Shown one piece after another: positions 8,752-17,775 of a stretch of 49,292 bases of DNA (position 1 is its first letter; each line of letters begins with the position of its first letter). The position numbers were made by a program, and so were the translations under genes. The notes under the pieces were generated by a model, which made no database searches, was not told where the DNA came from, and saw only the letters and a program-made list of their open reading frames with translations. The DNA is from Nitrospira japonica (GTDB lineage Bacteria; Nitrospirota; Thermodesulfovibrionia; Thermodesulfovibrionales; SM23-35): positions 1-49,292 of the forward strand of contig DYFC01000016.1 in the NCBI GenBank assembly GCA_020725385.1, written 5' to 3'.

Positions 8752-9525
8752 ATGAATGATAAGTTAATTATTAAAGGCATTGAATTTAAATCAAGACTCT
8801 GGGTGGGTACCGGGAAATATAAAGACTTTGAAGAAACAAGAAAAGCTGTCGAAGCTTCAGGAACTGATGTTGTTACTGTTGCTGTAAGAAGGGTAAATAT
8901 TACTGACAGAAAATCAGAAAATTTGCTTGATTATATAGATCCTAAGAAATACAAAATACTCCCAAACACTGCGGGCTGCTATACAGTTGAAGATGCATTA
9001 AGATATGCCCGGCTTGCAAGAGAAGCAGGTATTTCTGATTTAATAAAGCTTGAAGTAATAGGTGATGAAAAAACCCTATTCCCCGACACATGGGGATTAC
9101 TAAAAGCAACCGAAATTCTTGTCAAGGAAGGGTTTATTGTTCTTCCATATACAAATGATGATCCAATAATGGCAAAAAGACTTGAAGATGCAGGAGCTGC
9201 TGCTGTTATGCCTCTTGGTGCTCCAATTGGTTCGGGTCTTGGATTAAGAAATCCATACAATATTAAAATTATTCTTGAAACAGTCAAAGTACCGGTAATC
9301 GTAGATGCAGGAGTTGGCACAGCATCGGATGCAACAATTGCAATGGAACTTGGTTGTGATGCTGTTCTTATTAATACTGGGATTGCAGGAGCAAAAGATC
9401 CTATTTCTATGGCTGAAGCTATGAAACACGCTGTTATTGCCGGAAGGCTTGCTTTTAAGGCAGGTAGAATTCCTAAAAAATTATATGCAACAGCAAGCAG
9501 TCCTCTTGAGGGTATGCTTTTATAA
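8752..9525 (+). CDS. thiG: Thiazole synthase ThiG
   Basis: ThiG is a TIM-barrel enzyme that joins 1-deoxyxylulose 5-phosphate, dehydroglycine and ThiS thiocarboxylate into the thiazole phosphate of thiamine. The 257-residue length is normal. Lys99 in [10 protein letters not shown] is at the expected imine-forming position. Phosphate-binding loops [13 protein letters not shown] and [11 protein letters not shown] are present, and [15 protein letters not shown] is typical. A good ribosome site, AAAAGGAG, precedes the ATG. The gene lies 55 bases after thiS and just before thiE. Confidence 0.97.
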   Translation: MNDKLIIKGIEFKSRLWVGTGKYKDFEETRKAVEASGTDVVTVAVRRVNITDRKSENLLDYIDPKKYKILPNTAGCYTVEDALRYARLAREAGISDLIKLEVIGDEKTLFPDTWGLLKATEILVKEGFIVLPYTNDDPIMAKRLEDAGAAAVMPLGAPIGSGLGLRNPYNIKIILETVKVPVIVDAGVGTASDATIAMELGCDAVLINTGIAGAKDPISMAEAMKHAVIAGRLAFKAGRIPKKLYATASSPLEGMLL

Positions 9526-9539
9526 GGAAGGATTATTCA

Positions 9540-10169
9540 TTGGTAAATAAAATTGATTTTAATCTTTATCTTATAACTGACAGAAAACTTTTTAAGGCAG
9601 GCTGTTCAATGTATGTTGCACTTGAAACCGCACTTGAAGCAGGAATTAAGGCAGTACAATTGCGCGAAAAGGATTTACCTATAAGAGAAATCCTTGATAT
9701 GGCTTACTGGATGCGTGAGCTAACCGATGAATTTGATGCAAAACTTTTTATAAATGACAGGGTTGATATTGCTATGGCTGTTAAGGCTGATGGAGTACAT
9801 TTAACACAGAATAGTATGCCGGCTTACGCTGTAAAGAAGATTTCCGGAGGCAGACTTATTATAGGTCAATCAACACATAGTGTTGAAGAGGCTTTAAAAG
9901 CACAGGATGAGGGTGTTGATTTTATAACACTCGGCCCTATCTTTAAAACACCATCAAAAATTCAATACGGAGAACCTATTGGTATAGAGACGATAAGAAA
10001 TGCAAAAAAAAGTTTATCTATACCTGTATTTGCGATTGGCGGGATAAAGCCTGAAAATGTAAAAAAAGTAAGAAATGCGGGTGCAGATGGTATAGCTTTA
10101 ATATCTGCAATCCTTGCTGCTGAAGATAAGAGACAAATATCAGAAGAAATTTTGAGGTTATTAAAATGA
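9540..10169 (+). CDS. thiE: Thiamine-phosphate synthase ThiE
   Basis: ThiE couples HMP pyrophosphate with thiazole phosphate to make thiamine phosphate. Visible motifs in the 209-residue protein are QLREKDLP, LFINDRVDIAMAV, GVHLTQ, GQSTHSVEEA, TLGPIFKTPSK and FAIGGI, all standard for this TIM barrel. The start codon is TTG at 9540, supported by AAGGAAGG immediately before it and by the expected N-terminus; no in-frame ATG fits. The stop overlaps the thiC start (ATGA), so translation is coupled. Confidence 0.96.
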   Translation: MVNKIDFNLYLITDRKLFKAGCSMYVALETALEAGIKAVQLREKDLPIREILDMAYWMRELTDEFDAKLFINDRVDIAMAVKADGVHLTQNSMPAYAVKKISGGRLIIGQSTHSVEEALKAQDEGVDFITLGPIFKTPSKIQYGEPIGIETIRNAKKSLSIPVFAIGGIKPENVKKVRNAGADGIALISAILAAEDKRQISEEILRLLK

Positions 10170-11452
10170 CAAGAATCGAACTTGCAAGAAAAGGATTAAT
10201 TACAGATGAAATTAAAGAGGTTGCGTTATCCGAGAACATATCACCAGAACAGCTTGCGTCTGATATTTCTTCAGGTGTTTCGGTTATTACAAGAAATGAA
10301 ATTCATAATATAAAGCCTCTTGGTATTGGTAGAGGCATGAGGATAAAGATAAATGCAAACATAGGAACATCCAAGGATAAAATATCTTTCGAAGAAGAAC
10401 TCAAGAAGCTCGATGTTCTTGTTCAATATGGAGCTGATGCAGTGATGGACCTTTCAACAGGTGGACGCATAAAAGATATGAGAAGACTTCTTCTAAGTAA
10501 ATCTCCTGTAGCAGTTGGTACCGTACCAATCTATGAAGCTGTTGTGCGTGCTGTTGAGTCTTATGGAACTATAGCAAAAATGACAACAGACACTATATTT
10601 CAGGTTATAAAAGAGCACTGTGAAGAAGGAGTCGATTTTATAACAGTGCATTGTGGAGTAACATTAAGAGCAATCGAGAGATTAAGAGAAGAAGGTAGAG
10701 TGCTGGATATTGTCAGTCGAGGAGGCTCTTTTTTACTTGAATGGATGATTTACAATGAAAAAGAGAATCCTCTTTATGAATATTATGACAGGCTCCTTGA
10801 AATAGTAAAAAAATATGATGTGACTTTAAGTCTCGGTGACGGTTTGCGTCCCGGCTGTCTTGAAGATGCTACAGACAGGAGTCAGATAGAAGAATTACTT
10901 ACTATCGGCGAATTAAGAGATAAGGCATTAGAAGCAGGAGTACAGGCAATTATTGAAGGTCCCGGTCATGTTCCTTTGAATCAAGTCGAGCTTAATATAA
11001 AACTTCAAAAAGAAATCTGCAAAGGTGCTCCTTTCTATGTTTTAGGGCCATTGGTAACAGATATAGCTATGGGGTATGACCATATCGCTGCTGCTATTGG
11101 AGGCGCAATCGCAGGAGCAGCAGGTGCTGATTTTTTATGTTACGTGACACCTGCAGAACATATTTGTTTGCCTGATATTGAAGATGTTAAAGAAGGAGTT
11201 ATTGCATCTAAAATTGCCGCTCATGCTGCAGACATTGCAAAAGGGGTTCCAGGAGCGATTGAGCTTGATAAAAAAATGGCAAGGTACAGAAAAAACCTTG
11301 ACTGGAACGGACAGATTGCATTGAGTTTCAATCCTGAAAAAATCAAAAAGTTGCGTGCTGAAACCCCGCCTTCAGAACAGGAAGTATGCAGTATGTGTGG
11401 TGAATTTTGTGCAATTAGGACTGTAGAAAGGGCATTAAGAAAAAAGAAATAG
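10166..11452 (+). CDS. thiC: Phosphomethylpyrimidine synthase ThiC (short form)
   Basis: ThiC is a radical-SAM enzyme that rearranges aminoimidazole ribotide to the HMP-phosphate pyrimidine of thiamine. At 428 residues it is the short form known from Clostridia, archaea and several deep-branching bacteria, lacking the long N-terminal domain of E. coli ThiC. The C-terminal iron-sulfur motif reads CSMCGEFC (C-x2-C-x3-C), one residue tighter than the C-x2-C-x4-C of long ThiC. Other signatures are DLSTGG, TVHCGV, LSLGDGLRPG and EGPGHVPLNQV. It starts inside the thiE stop codon. Confidence 0.96.
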   Translation: MTRIELARKGLITDEIKEVALSENISPEQLASDISSGVSVITRNEIHNIKPLGIGRGMRIKINANIGTSKDKISFEEELKKLDVLVQYGADAVMDLSTGGRIKDMRRLLLSKSPVAVGTVPIYEAVVRAVESYGTIAKMTTDTIFQVIKEHCEEGVDFITVHCGVTLRAIERLREEGRVLDIVSRGGSFLLEWMIYNEKENPLYEYYDRLLEIVKKYDVTLSLGDGLRPGCLEDATDRSQIEELLTIGELRDKALEAGVQAIIEGPGHVPLNQVELNIKLQKEICKGAPFYVLGPLVTDIAMGYDHIAAAIGGAIAGAAGADFLCYVTPAEHICLPDIEDVKEGVIASKIAAHAADIAKGVPGAIELDKKMARYRKNLDWNGQIALSFNPEKIKKLRAETPPSEQEVCSMCGEFCAIRTVERALRKKK

Positions 11453-11459
11453 AGAAGTT

Positions 11460-12224
11460 ATGACAAAAACAGCACTTACTATAGCCGGGTCTGATCCAAC
11501 CGGCGGTGCAGGACTTCAGGCTGATCTTAAGGTTTTCAGATATTTCAATGTGCACGGACTTTCTGTTGTTACATCCATAACAGCCCAGAATACTCAAGGA
11601 GTTGATTCTGTTTTTCCTGTCGGGAGGGAAGCGTTTCAAAAACAACTGGATGTTATCTTATCCGATATTAAGCCGGATGCTCTTAAAACAGGAATGATTT
11701 ATAGTAAATGGATGATTGATGTTGTTGTTAGGGTAATTAGGGAATATTCACTTAAGAATCTTGTGATTGATCCTGTATCTGTTTCTTCTTCAGGTAAAAG
11801 TCTTATGGAAGATGGCACTCTGGATGAAATAAAAGATAAATTATTCCCTTTATCAAAAGTCATTACTCCGAATATTTACGAGGCATCTGTTCTAACAGGA
11901 ATGCTGATAGAAGACAGGTCAGGTATGGAACAGGCTGCAAAAGCTCTAAAAAATATGGGGCCAGAGATTGTAGTAATAACAGGCGGTCATTTAAATAATA
12001 CCGCACTTGATCTTTATTATGATGGCGAATTCCGTAAAGTCGAATCAGAAAAGATGAAGGGTGAATATCATGGAACAGGCTGTGCCTTTTCTGCGGCTAT
12101 TACAGCGCTTCTTGCCCTTAATTATACCCCTCTTAAAGCAGTACGAAAAGCAAAAGAATTTATCAAAACAGCCATTAAAGAATCTTTCCGCATAGGAAAG
12201 GGAACGGGATTACTAAATTTATAG
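11460..12224 (+). CDS. thiD: Hydroxymethylpyrimidine/phosphomethylpyrimidine kinase ThiD
   Basis: This 254-residue ribokinase-fold enzyme phosphorylates HMP-phosphate to HMP pyrophosphate, the substrate of ThiE. Motifs include TIAGSDPTGGAGLQADLKVF at the N-terminus, DPVSVSSSGKSLM, TPNIYEA and the anion hole GTGCAFSAAI near the C-terminus. It follows thiC by seven bases and closes the riboswitch-controlled operon. It ends only two bases from the stop of the convergent pncA gene, so there is no room for a private terminator. Confidence 0.96.
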   Translation: MTKTALTIAGSDPTGGAGLQADLKVFRYFNVHGLSVVTSITAQNTQGVDSVFPVGREAFQKQLDVILSDIKPDALKTGMIYSKWMIDVVVRVIREYSLKNLVIDPVSVSSSGKSLMEDGTLDEIKDKLFPLSKVITPNIYEASVLTGMLIEDRSGMEQAAKALKNMGPEIVVITGGHLNNTALDLYYDGEFRKVESEKMKGEYHGTGCAFSAAITALLALNYTPLKAVRKAKEFIKTAIKESFRIGKGTGLLNL

Positions 12225-12226
12225 AA

Positions 12227-12772
12227 TTACCCGCTTATATCTGACGAAGAAATAATCTTTACCCCTGCTTTTTCCATTTCTTTATAAGCCCTATCTACAT
12301 CTCCTGCCTTCAATTCTACACCCTCTACTGCTTCTTTTATTACAAATGTAATGAATCCTCTTTTAACAGCATCTATTGCTGTTTCCTTAACACAATACTC
12401 TGTTACAAGACCGGTTATATAAAGTTCGTTTACTCCGTTGTCTTTTAGAAATTTTCCAAGATCAATATCAATACCTTCAAATATAGAATAACCTTCTTCC
12501 TGATCTAATGTACCCTTAAGAACAATCCTGTTAATTTTTTCTTTCTTCAAATCAGGATGTAATTCAGCGCCTTTTGTGCCTTGAACACAATGCTTAGGCC
12601 ATTTATTAAAATGTACAGTTTTTTCAGGATGCCAGTCTTTTGAAGCAATAATTAAAGGAAATTTATCCAATAAATCGTTTATAACCGGAACAACCCTGTC
12701 ACCATAAGGAGCAGGCAGGGCGCCACCCGGACAAAAATCATTCTGCACATCTACTATTAGGAGAGCTTTCAT
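12227..12772 (-). CDS. pncA: Nicotinamidase
   Basis: The isochorismatase-fold enzyme hydrolyses nicotinamide to nicotinate in NAD salvage. The catalytic triad is readable as Asp8 (LIVDVQNDFCPGG), Lys86 (VLKGT) and Cys127 (VTEYCVKET). Metal ligands are Asp46, His48 and His54 in SKDWHPEKTVHF. The 181-residue length is normal. It starts three bases after the stop of pncB, using an AGGAGG site inside the end of that gene. The two genes therefore form an operon for two consecutive steps, nicotinamide to nicotinate to NaMN. Confidence 0.96.
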   Translation of the reverse strand: MKALLIVDVQNDFCPGGALPAPYGDRVVPVINDLLDKFPLIIASKDWHPEKTVHFNKWPKHCVQGTKGAELHPDLKKEKINRIVLKGTLDQEEGYSIFEGIDIDLGKFLKDNGVNELYITGLVTEYCVKETAIDAVKRGFITFVIKEAVEGVELKAGDVDRAYKEMEKAGVKIISSSDISG

Positions 12773-12775
12773 TTG

Positions 12776-14206
12776 CTAATAACCTCCTCTCTTATATTTA
12801 CTACGTATATCTTCAATAATAGATGAACGCAAATCCATTAATTTTCTACTTATCCCCACTTTATATATATGTGGATTCTCAAAACGTTTATGTTCATCGG
12901 GCAGTTGCTTCAATCTTGTGCGAACATATTCAGCTATTTCTGAAGTTTTCTTTCTATCGATTATTATCTTTCCTTTCTCCATTACCTTATGGTGGATATT
13001 TTCCCTTTTATATGATTTAACCGAACAATTTTTATCAGGATAAAGAGGATGATAAATCATTTCTATATCTTCTTCGCCGGCAAGCGAAATACAATCAGCA
13101 TAAAAATTTCCATCATTATCAATATATCTCCATAAATTCTTTATGCCTGGAAGGATAATCTTTTCGGGATTCTCCGAGATTTTTAATCTTGGTTTGTTAT
13201 CGCTCATGCAAAGCTTATATACACCATCGAGAGCAGCATCCTCCTGCCCGGTAACAAGCTTTGTTCCAACACCAAATGCATCAATAGGTGCGCCCTGTTC
13301 AAGAAGGCTCCTGATAACATATTCATCGAGCTGGTTCGAGGTCATTATCTTAACATAATTCAATCCGGCATCATCAAGCATCTTTCTGGCTTTTTTGCTT
13401 AAATATGCGAGATCTCCGCTATCGAGACGGACTCCTAATAATTTTTGGCCATAAGCTTCCATTTCTTTAGCAACCTTAATGGCATTTGGTATGCCTGATT
13501 CAAGAGTATCATACGTATCGACAAGAAAAACACATTTTAGTGGAAATGCTCTCGCGAAATCTCTGAAAGCAGTAATCTCGTCATCATAAGATTGAACCCA
13601 TGAATGTGCCTGGGTACCTGCAGAGGTAAGACCAAACATAAATGCACTATAAACATTTGATGTGCTATTTGCCCCTCCAATTATAGCAGCCCTGCTTGCA
13701 TGAATTCCTCCGAGTCCTTGAGCCCTCCTGAGTCCAAAATCGATAAAAAGCCTTTCACCTGCTACATATCTTATACGCGCTGCCTTTGTGGCTATAAGTG
13801 ATTCAAAGTTGAGTAAGTTAAGGAGCATTGTCTCGATAATCTGGGTTTCTATAATATTGCCTTCGACCCTGACAATTGGTTCATAAGGGAATACAATCTC
13901 TCCTTCTTGAGGAGAATATATGTCAGCCATAAACCGGAACTCCCTTAGATAATCGATAAACTCCGAAGCAAAACCGATTGATTTCAAATAATCGAGGTCT
14001 TCATTTTCAAATTGCATATTCTCGAGAGTTTCCAGAAGATCGTATAATCCTGCGAAGACTACATATCCACCTTTGAATGGATTTTTTCTGAAAAAATAAT
14101 CGAAACATGCAGGAATGTCTTTTTTGTTATTCAATAAATAACCCTGCGCCATCGTAAGTTCGTAATGGTCTGTATAGATACCTGCATGCTTCTTAAGTAT
14201 TGACAT
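12776..14206 (-). CDS. pncB: Nicotinate phosphoribosyltransferase
   Basis: This 476-residue enzyme converts nicotinate and PRPP to nicotinate mononucleotide with ATP hydrolysis. It begins MSILKKHAGIYTDHYELTMA, the usual family start. Signatures are DYFFRKNPFKGGYVVFAGL, FGLRRAQG, the phospho-histidine region GTQAHSWVQSYDDE, VDTYDT, RLDSGDLAYL and FGVGTKLVTG. An open frame continues 432 bases further upstream, but it runs across the divergent MoaE-like gene and has no family similarity. The start at 14206 also has GGAG at a good distance. A divergent promoter region of about 200 bases lies upstream; no convincing promoter hexamers were found. Confidence 0.95.
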   Translation of the reverse strand: MSILKKHAGIYTDHYELTMAQGYLLNNKKDIPACFDYFFRKNPFKGGYVVFAGLYDLLETLENMQFENEDLDYLKSIGFASEFIDYLREFRFMADIYSPQEGEIVFPYEPIVRVEGNIIETQIIETMLLNLLNFESLIATKAARIRYVAGERLFIDFGLRRAQGLGGIHASRAAIIGGANSTSNVYSAFMFGLTSAGTQAHSWVQSYDDEITAFRDFARAFPLKCVFLVDTYDTLESGIPNAIKVAKEMEAYGQKLLGVRLDSGDLAYLSKKARKMLDDAGLNYVKIMTSNQLDEYVIRSLLEQGAPIDAFGVGTKLVTGQEDAALDGVYKLCMSDNKPRLKISENPEKIILPGIKNLWRYIDNDGNFYADCISLAGEEDIEMIYHPLYPDKNCSVKSYKRENIHHKVMEKGKIIIDRKKTSEIAEYVRTRLKQLPDEHKRFENPHIYKVGISRKLMDLRSSIIEDIRSKYKRGGY

Positions 14207-14408
14207 TAAAAATACTCCGGAACTACAAAGACACTTAAAAATTAAATTCTGTATTGTTACAAATTTACATTTAGTATTGATTAGTATAATAACTTTCAAA
14301 AATAACTTTTGCAAATCATCCGGTTCAAATACAGACAATAAAAGATTTGACATCTGATAAAATAAACATTGAAGAAAAAATACTAATTTAGTAAAAGAGG
14401 AGGCAATT

Positions 14409-14759
14409 ATGGTTGAAGAATGGATAACCGAAGTCAAAAAGAACGCGGATTTCAATGAATTGGGCATGATTCTTATCCACAACGGGATGGTAAGGGCTAC
14501 ATCAAAAGAGGGCAAACCGGTAAAAGGAATGCATCTAACGTATAACAAGAATAAGTTACAAAAACTTATCGGAGAATATTCTAAAAAAGAGGGAATCATT
14601 GCTATAAAAGCATGGATTAACGAAGGCAATTTGACCATTGGAGATGATATTATGTACCTCCTCGTTGCAGGTAGATTCAGGAAGTTTGTCCTGCCTGTTT
14701 TTGAAGAAGTGCTCTCAAGAATTAAAAATGAAATTGTCTCCGAAAAAGAATTTTCTTAA
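14409..14759 (+). CDS. MoaE-like protein (molybdopterin synthase large-subunit family)
   Basis: The 116-residue protein resembles the divergent MoaE-like group annotated as molybdenum cofactor biosynthesis proteins. The pattern MILIHNGMVRATSKEGKPVKG followed by GIIAIKAWINEGNLTIGDDIMYLLVAG matches the MoaE core, where the protein sulfurises precursor Z. The C-terminal lysine-rich active-site region of E. coli MoaE is reduced to IKNEIVSEKEF, so catalytic function is uncertain. The ribosome site AGAGGAGG is strong. It lies upstream of a small gene and radA, which gives no link to molybdenum, and no moaD is nearby. Confidence 0.72.
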   Translation: MVEEWITEVKKNADFNELGMILIHNGMVRATSKEGKPVKGMHLTYNKNKLQKLIGEYSKKEGIIAIKAWINEGNLTIGDDIMYLLVAGRFRKFVLPVFEEVLSRIKNEIVSEKEFS

Positions 14760-14806
14760 GAAAAATATTTATAATATATCAATGAGATTACAATAAGGAG
14801 AAATTA

Positions 14807-14992
14807 ATGGAAAATAAAGAATCCAAGTGCAATGTTAGAAAACCAGCACCCGAGAGACTTCAGGCACTAAGGAGTCTTCCTGCTGATATAGTAAAATCAT
14901 TTTCCAAAGAAGAAATGAATGCATTTTTATTTGAAGACGACTGGCCTGATTCATTGCAGGAAAAATTAAAAGACTACATGGTTGAGGAATAA
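14807..14992 (+). CDS. Small hypothetical protein (61 aa) upstream of radA
   Basis: I do not recognise this family. The protein is acidic at the C-terminus, with one cysteine, no membrane segment and a likely helical segment at ERLQALRSLPADIVKSFSK. It has a good ribosome site, AATAAGGAG, and sits 17 bases before radA in the same direction. It is therefore probably a real gene co-transcribed with radA. Confidence 0.65.
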   Translation: MENKESKCNVRKPAPERLQALRSLPADIVKSFSKEEMNAFLFEDDWPDSLQEKLKDYMVEE

Positions 14993-15009
14993 TTTTTAAT
15001 AATAATTAA

Positions 15010-16374
15010 ATGTCAAAAGCAAAAACTTTTTTTCAGTGCCAGGCCTGTGGTTATATGAGTCCAAAGTGGCTTGGAAAATGCCCTGACTGCGGTGCGTGGA
15101 ATAGTTTTGCTGAAGAAAAAAAAGAGATTTCATCACGTTATTCTTCCGTTGTAGCACATATCGGGAAATCAGAGCCTAAACCTCTAAGTTCGGTAAAACA
15201 TGAAACCGGCAAGAGAATTATAACCGGGATTAATGAACTTGACAGGGTTTTAGGAGGAGGTATTGTCTCCGGTTCAGTAATTCTAATAGGAGGAGATCCC
15301 GGCATCGGTAAATCGACCCTGCTTATACAGGCTCTTTCCAGAATTTCAAAAAAGCATGGTATTGTTTTATATGTATCTGGAGAAGAATCACCCGAGCAGA
15401 TAAAAATAAGGGCTGACAGGCTCTCCATCAATTCTGACAACATAATACTTCATGCAGAGACTTCCCTTGAATCTATTTTACATTCTGCCGTTAATCTTAG
15501 ACCAAAAGTAATGGTTATTGATTCTATACAGACAATATATACAGAAGAAATCATGTCTGCTCCGGGGTCGGTCAGTCAGGTTCGTGAATGTGCTGCAAAA
15601 CTTATGTTATTTGCAAAAAAATCCGACCTGCCTGTCTTTATCGTAGGGCATGTAACAAAAGAAGGTGCGATTGCAGGTCCACGCGTGCTTGAGCATATTG
15701 TTGATACTGTGTTGTACTTTGAAGGTGACAGCGGACACTCATACCGTATTCTTCGGGCTGTTAAAAATCGTTTTGGCTCTGTTAATGAGATTGGTATTTT
15801 TGAAATGTCAGATTCAGGATTGCTCGAGGTAGAGAATCCCTCGGAACTTTTCTTGCTCGAGCGGCCTGTTAATGCATCGGGGTCAACTGTTGTTGCAACA
15901 ACAGAAGGCACACGGACATTAATGGTCGAAATTCAATCACTCGTTACCCAAACAACTTTTGGCATGCCACGCAGAACCACTATAGGTGTTGATTTTAACA
16001 GGGTAAATCTTCTTATCGCTGTACTTGAAAAAAAGGTTGGAATGCATCTCGGAGGTATGGATGTTTTTGTTAATGTAGTTGGAGGGCTTAAGATAATAGA
16101 ACCCTCTGTTGATCTGGGCATAATTACTACTATTGCCTCATCATTCAAAAATATACCGGTTAATCCGGGACTCTTTGTATTTGGTGAAGTTGGTCTTTCC
16201 GGAGAGATACGTGCAGTGGCCCAGGCAGAAAATCGCCTTAAGGAAGCATCAAAAATCGGGTTTAAAACAGCGGTGATTCCTTATGGTAACTACCAAAAAA
16301 TCAGAGGAGATTTTGGATTACAAATTTCAGGAGTTAAAAATGTACAGGAATGCATCGAGATTATTTTTTCTTAG
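15010..16374 (+). CDS. radA: DNA repair protein RadA
   Basis: RadA (Sms) is a RecA-like, hexameric helicase that drives branch migration in recombination and repair. The 454-residue protein has the expected order of parts. There is a C4 zinc finger at Cys10, Cys13, Cys24 and Cys27, a Walker A motif GGDPGIGKST with Lys101, and the RadA-specific KNRFG motif in VKNRFGSVNEIG. A Lon-like C-terminal domain contains GEVGLSGEIRAV. No strong ribosome site precedes the ATG. Its end overlaps the next gene by 35 bases in another frame. Confidence 0.96.
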   Translation: MSKAKTFFQCQACGYMSPKWLGKCPDCGAWNSFAEEKKEISSRYSSVVAHIGKSEPKPLSSVKHETGKRIITGINELDRVLGGGIVSGSVILIGGDPGIGKSTLLIQALSRISKKHGIVLYVSGEESPEQIKIRADRLSINSDNIILHAETSLESILHSAVNLRPKVMVIDSIQTIYTEEIMSAPGSVSQVRECAAKLMLFAKKSDLPVFIVGHVTKEGAIAGPRVLEHIVDTVLYFEGDSGHSYRILRAVKNRFGSVNEIGIFEMSDSGLLEVENPSELFLLERPVNASGSTVVATTEGTRTLMVEIQSLVTQTTFGMPRRTTIGVDFNRVNLLIAVLEKKVGMHLGGMDVFVNVVGGLKIIEPSVDLGIITTIASSFKNIPVNPGLFVFGEVGLSGEIRAVAQAENRLKEASKIGFKTAVIPYGNYQKIRGDFGLQISGVKNVQECIEIIFS

Positions 16375-16969
16375 TATCCTGATCATGCTCTTTGCGTGTG
16401 CACCAAAACGTGTTGAAATACCTACTTACGAAGGGAGCAGTCTGACAGATGTTCTTTCTTCTTATAAGGATATTTACTCAATTGATACAACTTTTTCTGC
16501 AACTTTTGAAAGAGAAGATACAGAAATCAGAGGTGATGGCATTGTAAGAATTTCAGATTCGGGTGATATGGATATGAGAATTTATTCTTTTGGTTTTCTT
16601 GCTTTTGAACTTTCTTCAAAAGACGGGGTAATAAAAAGCGAACCCCGGATCGATAATAATAAGTCAACTATACTCACATATGGTCTTCGGGATTGTCTTT
16701 TCTGGTGGGATATAAAGGATTATGATCTTGATGAAAGCCTGAATGACTATATCCTGATAAACAGCCAGCGCCATGTCTGGATAAATAAAAAGACAATGCT
16801 TCCAACAAAACAGGTTATTTTTCTGGACGATGGAAAGGAATTAGATATTATTTATGAGAATCCGGAAAAATTCGGTGACCTCTGGTATCCTTCGAAGTTA
16901 AGAATTGAATTTGCAAAATATGCAGTCGTGCTGAGGTTAAAAGATATGTCAGTTATCAGGAGAGGCTAA
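16340..16969 (+). CDS. Predicted lipoprotein, LolA/LolB-like fold suspected
   Basis: The start at 16340 is preferred over an earlier ATG at 16283. It is preceded by CAGGAG and gives a classic lipoprotein signal: MYRNASRLFF, a hydrophobic stretch, then the lipobox LFAC with Cys20. The product is 209 residues. The mature part is beta-rich with paired patterns such as FSATFEREDTEIRGDGIVRI and KELDIIYENPEKFGDLWYPS. These recall DUF4292 or LolB-like lipoproteins that bind acyl chains, but this is inferred from pattern only. It overlaps radA by 35 bases and overlaps the convergent ATPase gene by 21 bases at its 3' end. Confidence 0.8.
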   Translation: MYRNASRLFFLSILIMLFACAPKRVEIPTYEGSSLTDVLSSYKDIYSIDTTFSATFEREDTEIRGDGIVRISDSGDMDMRIYSFGFLAFELSSKDGVIKSEPRIDNNKSTILTYGLRDCLFWWDIKDYDLDESLNDYILINSQRHVWINKKTMLPTKQVIFLDDGKELDIIYENPEKFGDLWYPSKLRIEFAKYAVVLRLKDMSVIRRG

Positions 16970-17773
16970 CCCAAGATCAACAGCTACTGTTTTTATTGTT
17001 GTAGAATCAACTCTCGGTAACTTTGCCAGGAATCCTTCAAGAAGAGCATTATCACATACAGCATTAATCAATCTTGGAGTTCCTTTTGTGTAAAGAAAGA
17101 TTGATTTTATAGCTTCCGGTGTAAATATTTCTTTGCTGCAACCGGCAACACCCATGCGATGTTTTATGTACTCACCTGTATCGGACTCGGTAAATTGTTT
17201 AAGTGTAATTTTCATTGCAACTCTCTGTTTTAAAGGTTCATCAAGGGCTAGAACTTTCTCGAGATCAGGAAGACCAAAAAAAAGAAAATTTATCATTTTG
17301 CCATCAGGAGATTCCATATTTAAAATACCCCTGAATTCTTCCATTATCTCTTTTGAATTGAGCATCTGAACTTCGTCAACCATTACAACAGCTTTCTTGC
17401 CTTCTTCATTTATCTCATAGAGCCTCCGGTAAATTTGTGTCAGAAGTTCGACTTTATCATCTTTCGGGTCCTTAATCCCGAGCTGGAGTGCGAATTTTTT
17501 AAAAAGCCACTCGGAACTTACACTTGAATGAACAACTACGAGTAAAGCAGCTTCATATTCATTTTCATCAAGTTCCTCAAGAAATCTTCTTGCAAGAGTT
17601 GTCTTGCCTGTGCCAATATTTCCTATTACAACTGCCAGACCTTTTCTTGTATCTACAGCATATTTAAGCTTAATCAATGCATCAGAATGCTGGGGGCTGT
17701 TAAAATAGAATCTATTATCCACAACATTGGAAAAAGGATGTTCTTTCAGACCAAAATATTCAAGATAATCCAT
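16949..17773 (-). CDS. ExeA/GspA-like AAA ATPase
   Basis: The 274-residue protein begins with the signature of the ExeA/MshM family, YFGLKEHPFSN, followed by Walker A GNIGTGKTT and Walker B VVMVDEVQML. TKGTPRLINAVCDNALL is the sensor-2 region. Family members help assemble secretin, pilus or exopolysaccharide export machines by acting on the cell wall. No transmembrane or peptidoglycan-binding domain follows, so this is the short ATPase-only form. It lies two bases downstream of the large TPR gene, pointing to a joint operon. The machine served cannot be told from the window. Confidence 0.9.
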   Translation of the reverse strand: MDYLEYFGLKEHPFSNVVDNRFYFNSPQHSDALIKLKYAVDTRKGLAVVIGNIGTGKTTLARRFLEELDENEYEAALLVVVHSSVSSEWLFKKFALQLGIKDPKDDKVELLTQIYRRLYEINEEGKKAVVMVDEVQMLNSKEIMEEFRGILNMESPDGKMINFLFFGLPDLEKVLALDEPLKQRVAMKITLKQFTESDTGEYIKHRMGVAGCSKEIFTPEAIKSIFLYTKGTPRLINAVCDNALLEGFLAKLPRVDSTTIKTVAVDLGLASPDN

Positions 17774-17775
17774 AC

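Noticed and set aside
14347..14352. TTGACA upstream of the MoaE-like gene as a -35 box
   Set aside because: No acceptable -10 hexamer occurs 16-19 bases downstream.
14207..14638. N-terminal extension giving pncB a 620-residue frame
   Set aside because: It crosses the divergent MoaE-like gene, shows no family similarity, and the internal start at 14206 has a ribosome site and the expected N-terminus.
16283..16339. Earlier start for the lipoprotein gene
   Set aside because: It would put 19 polar residues before the signal peptide and lacks the CAGGAG site found before 16340.
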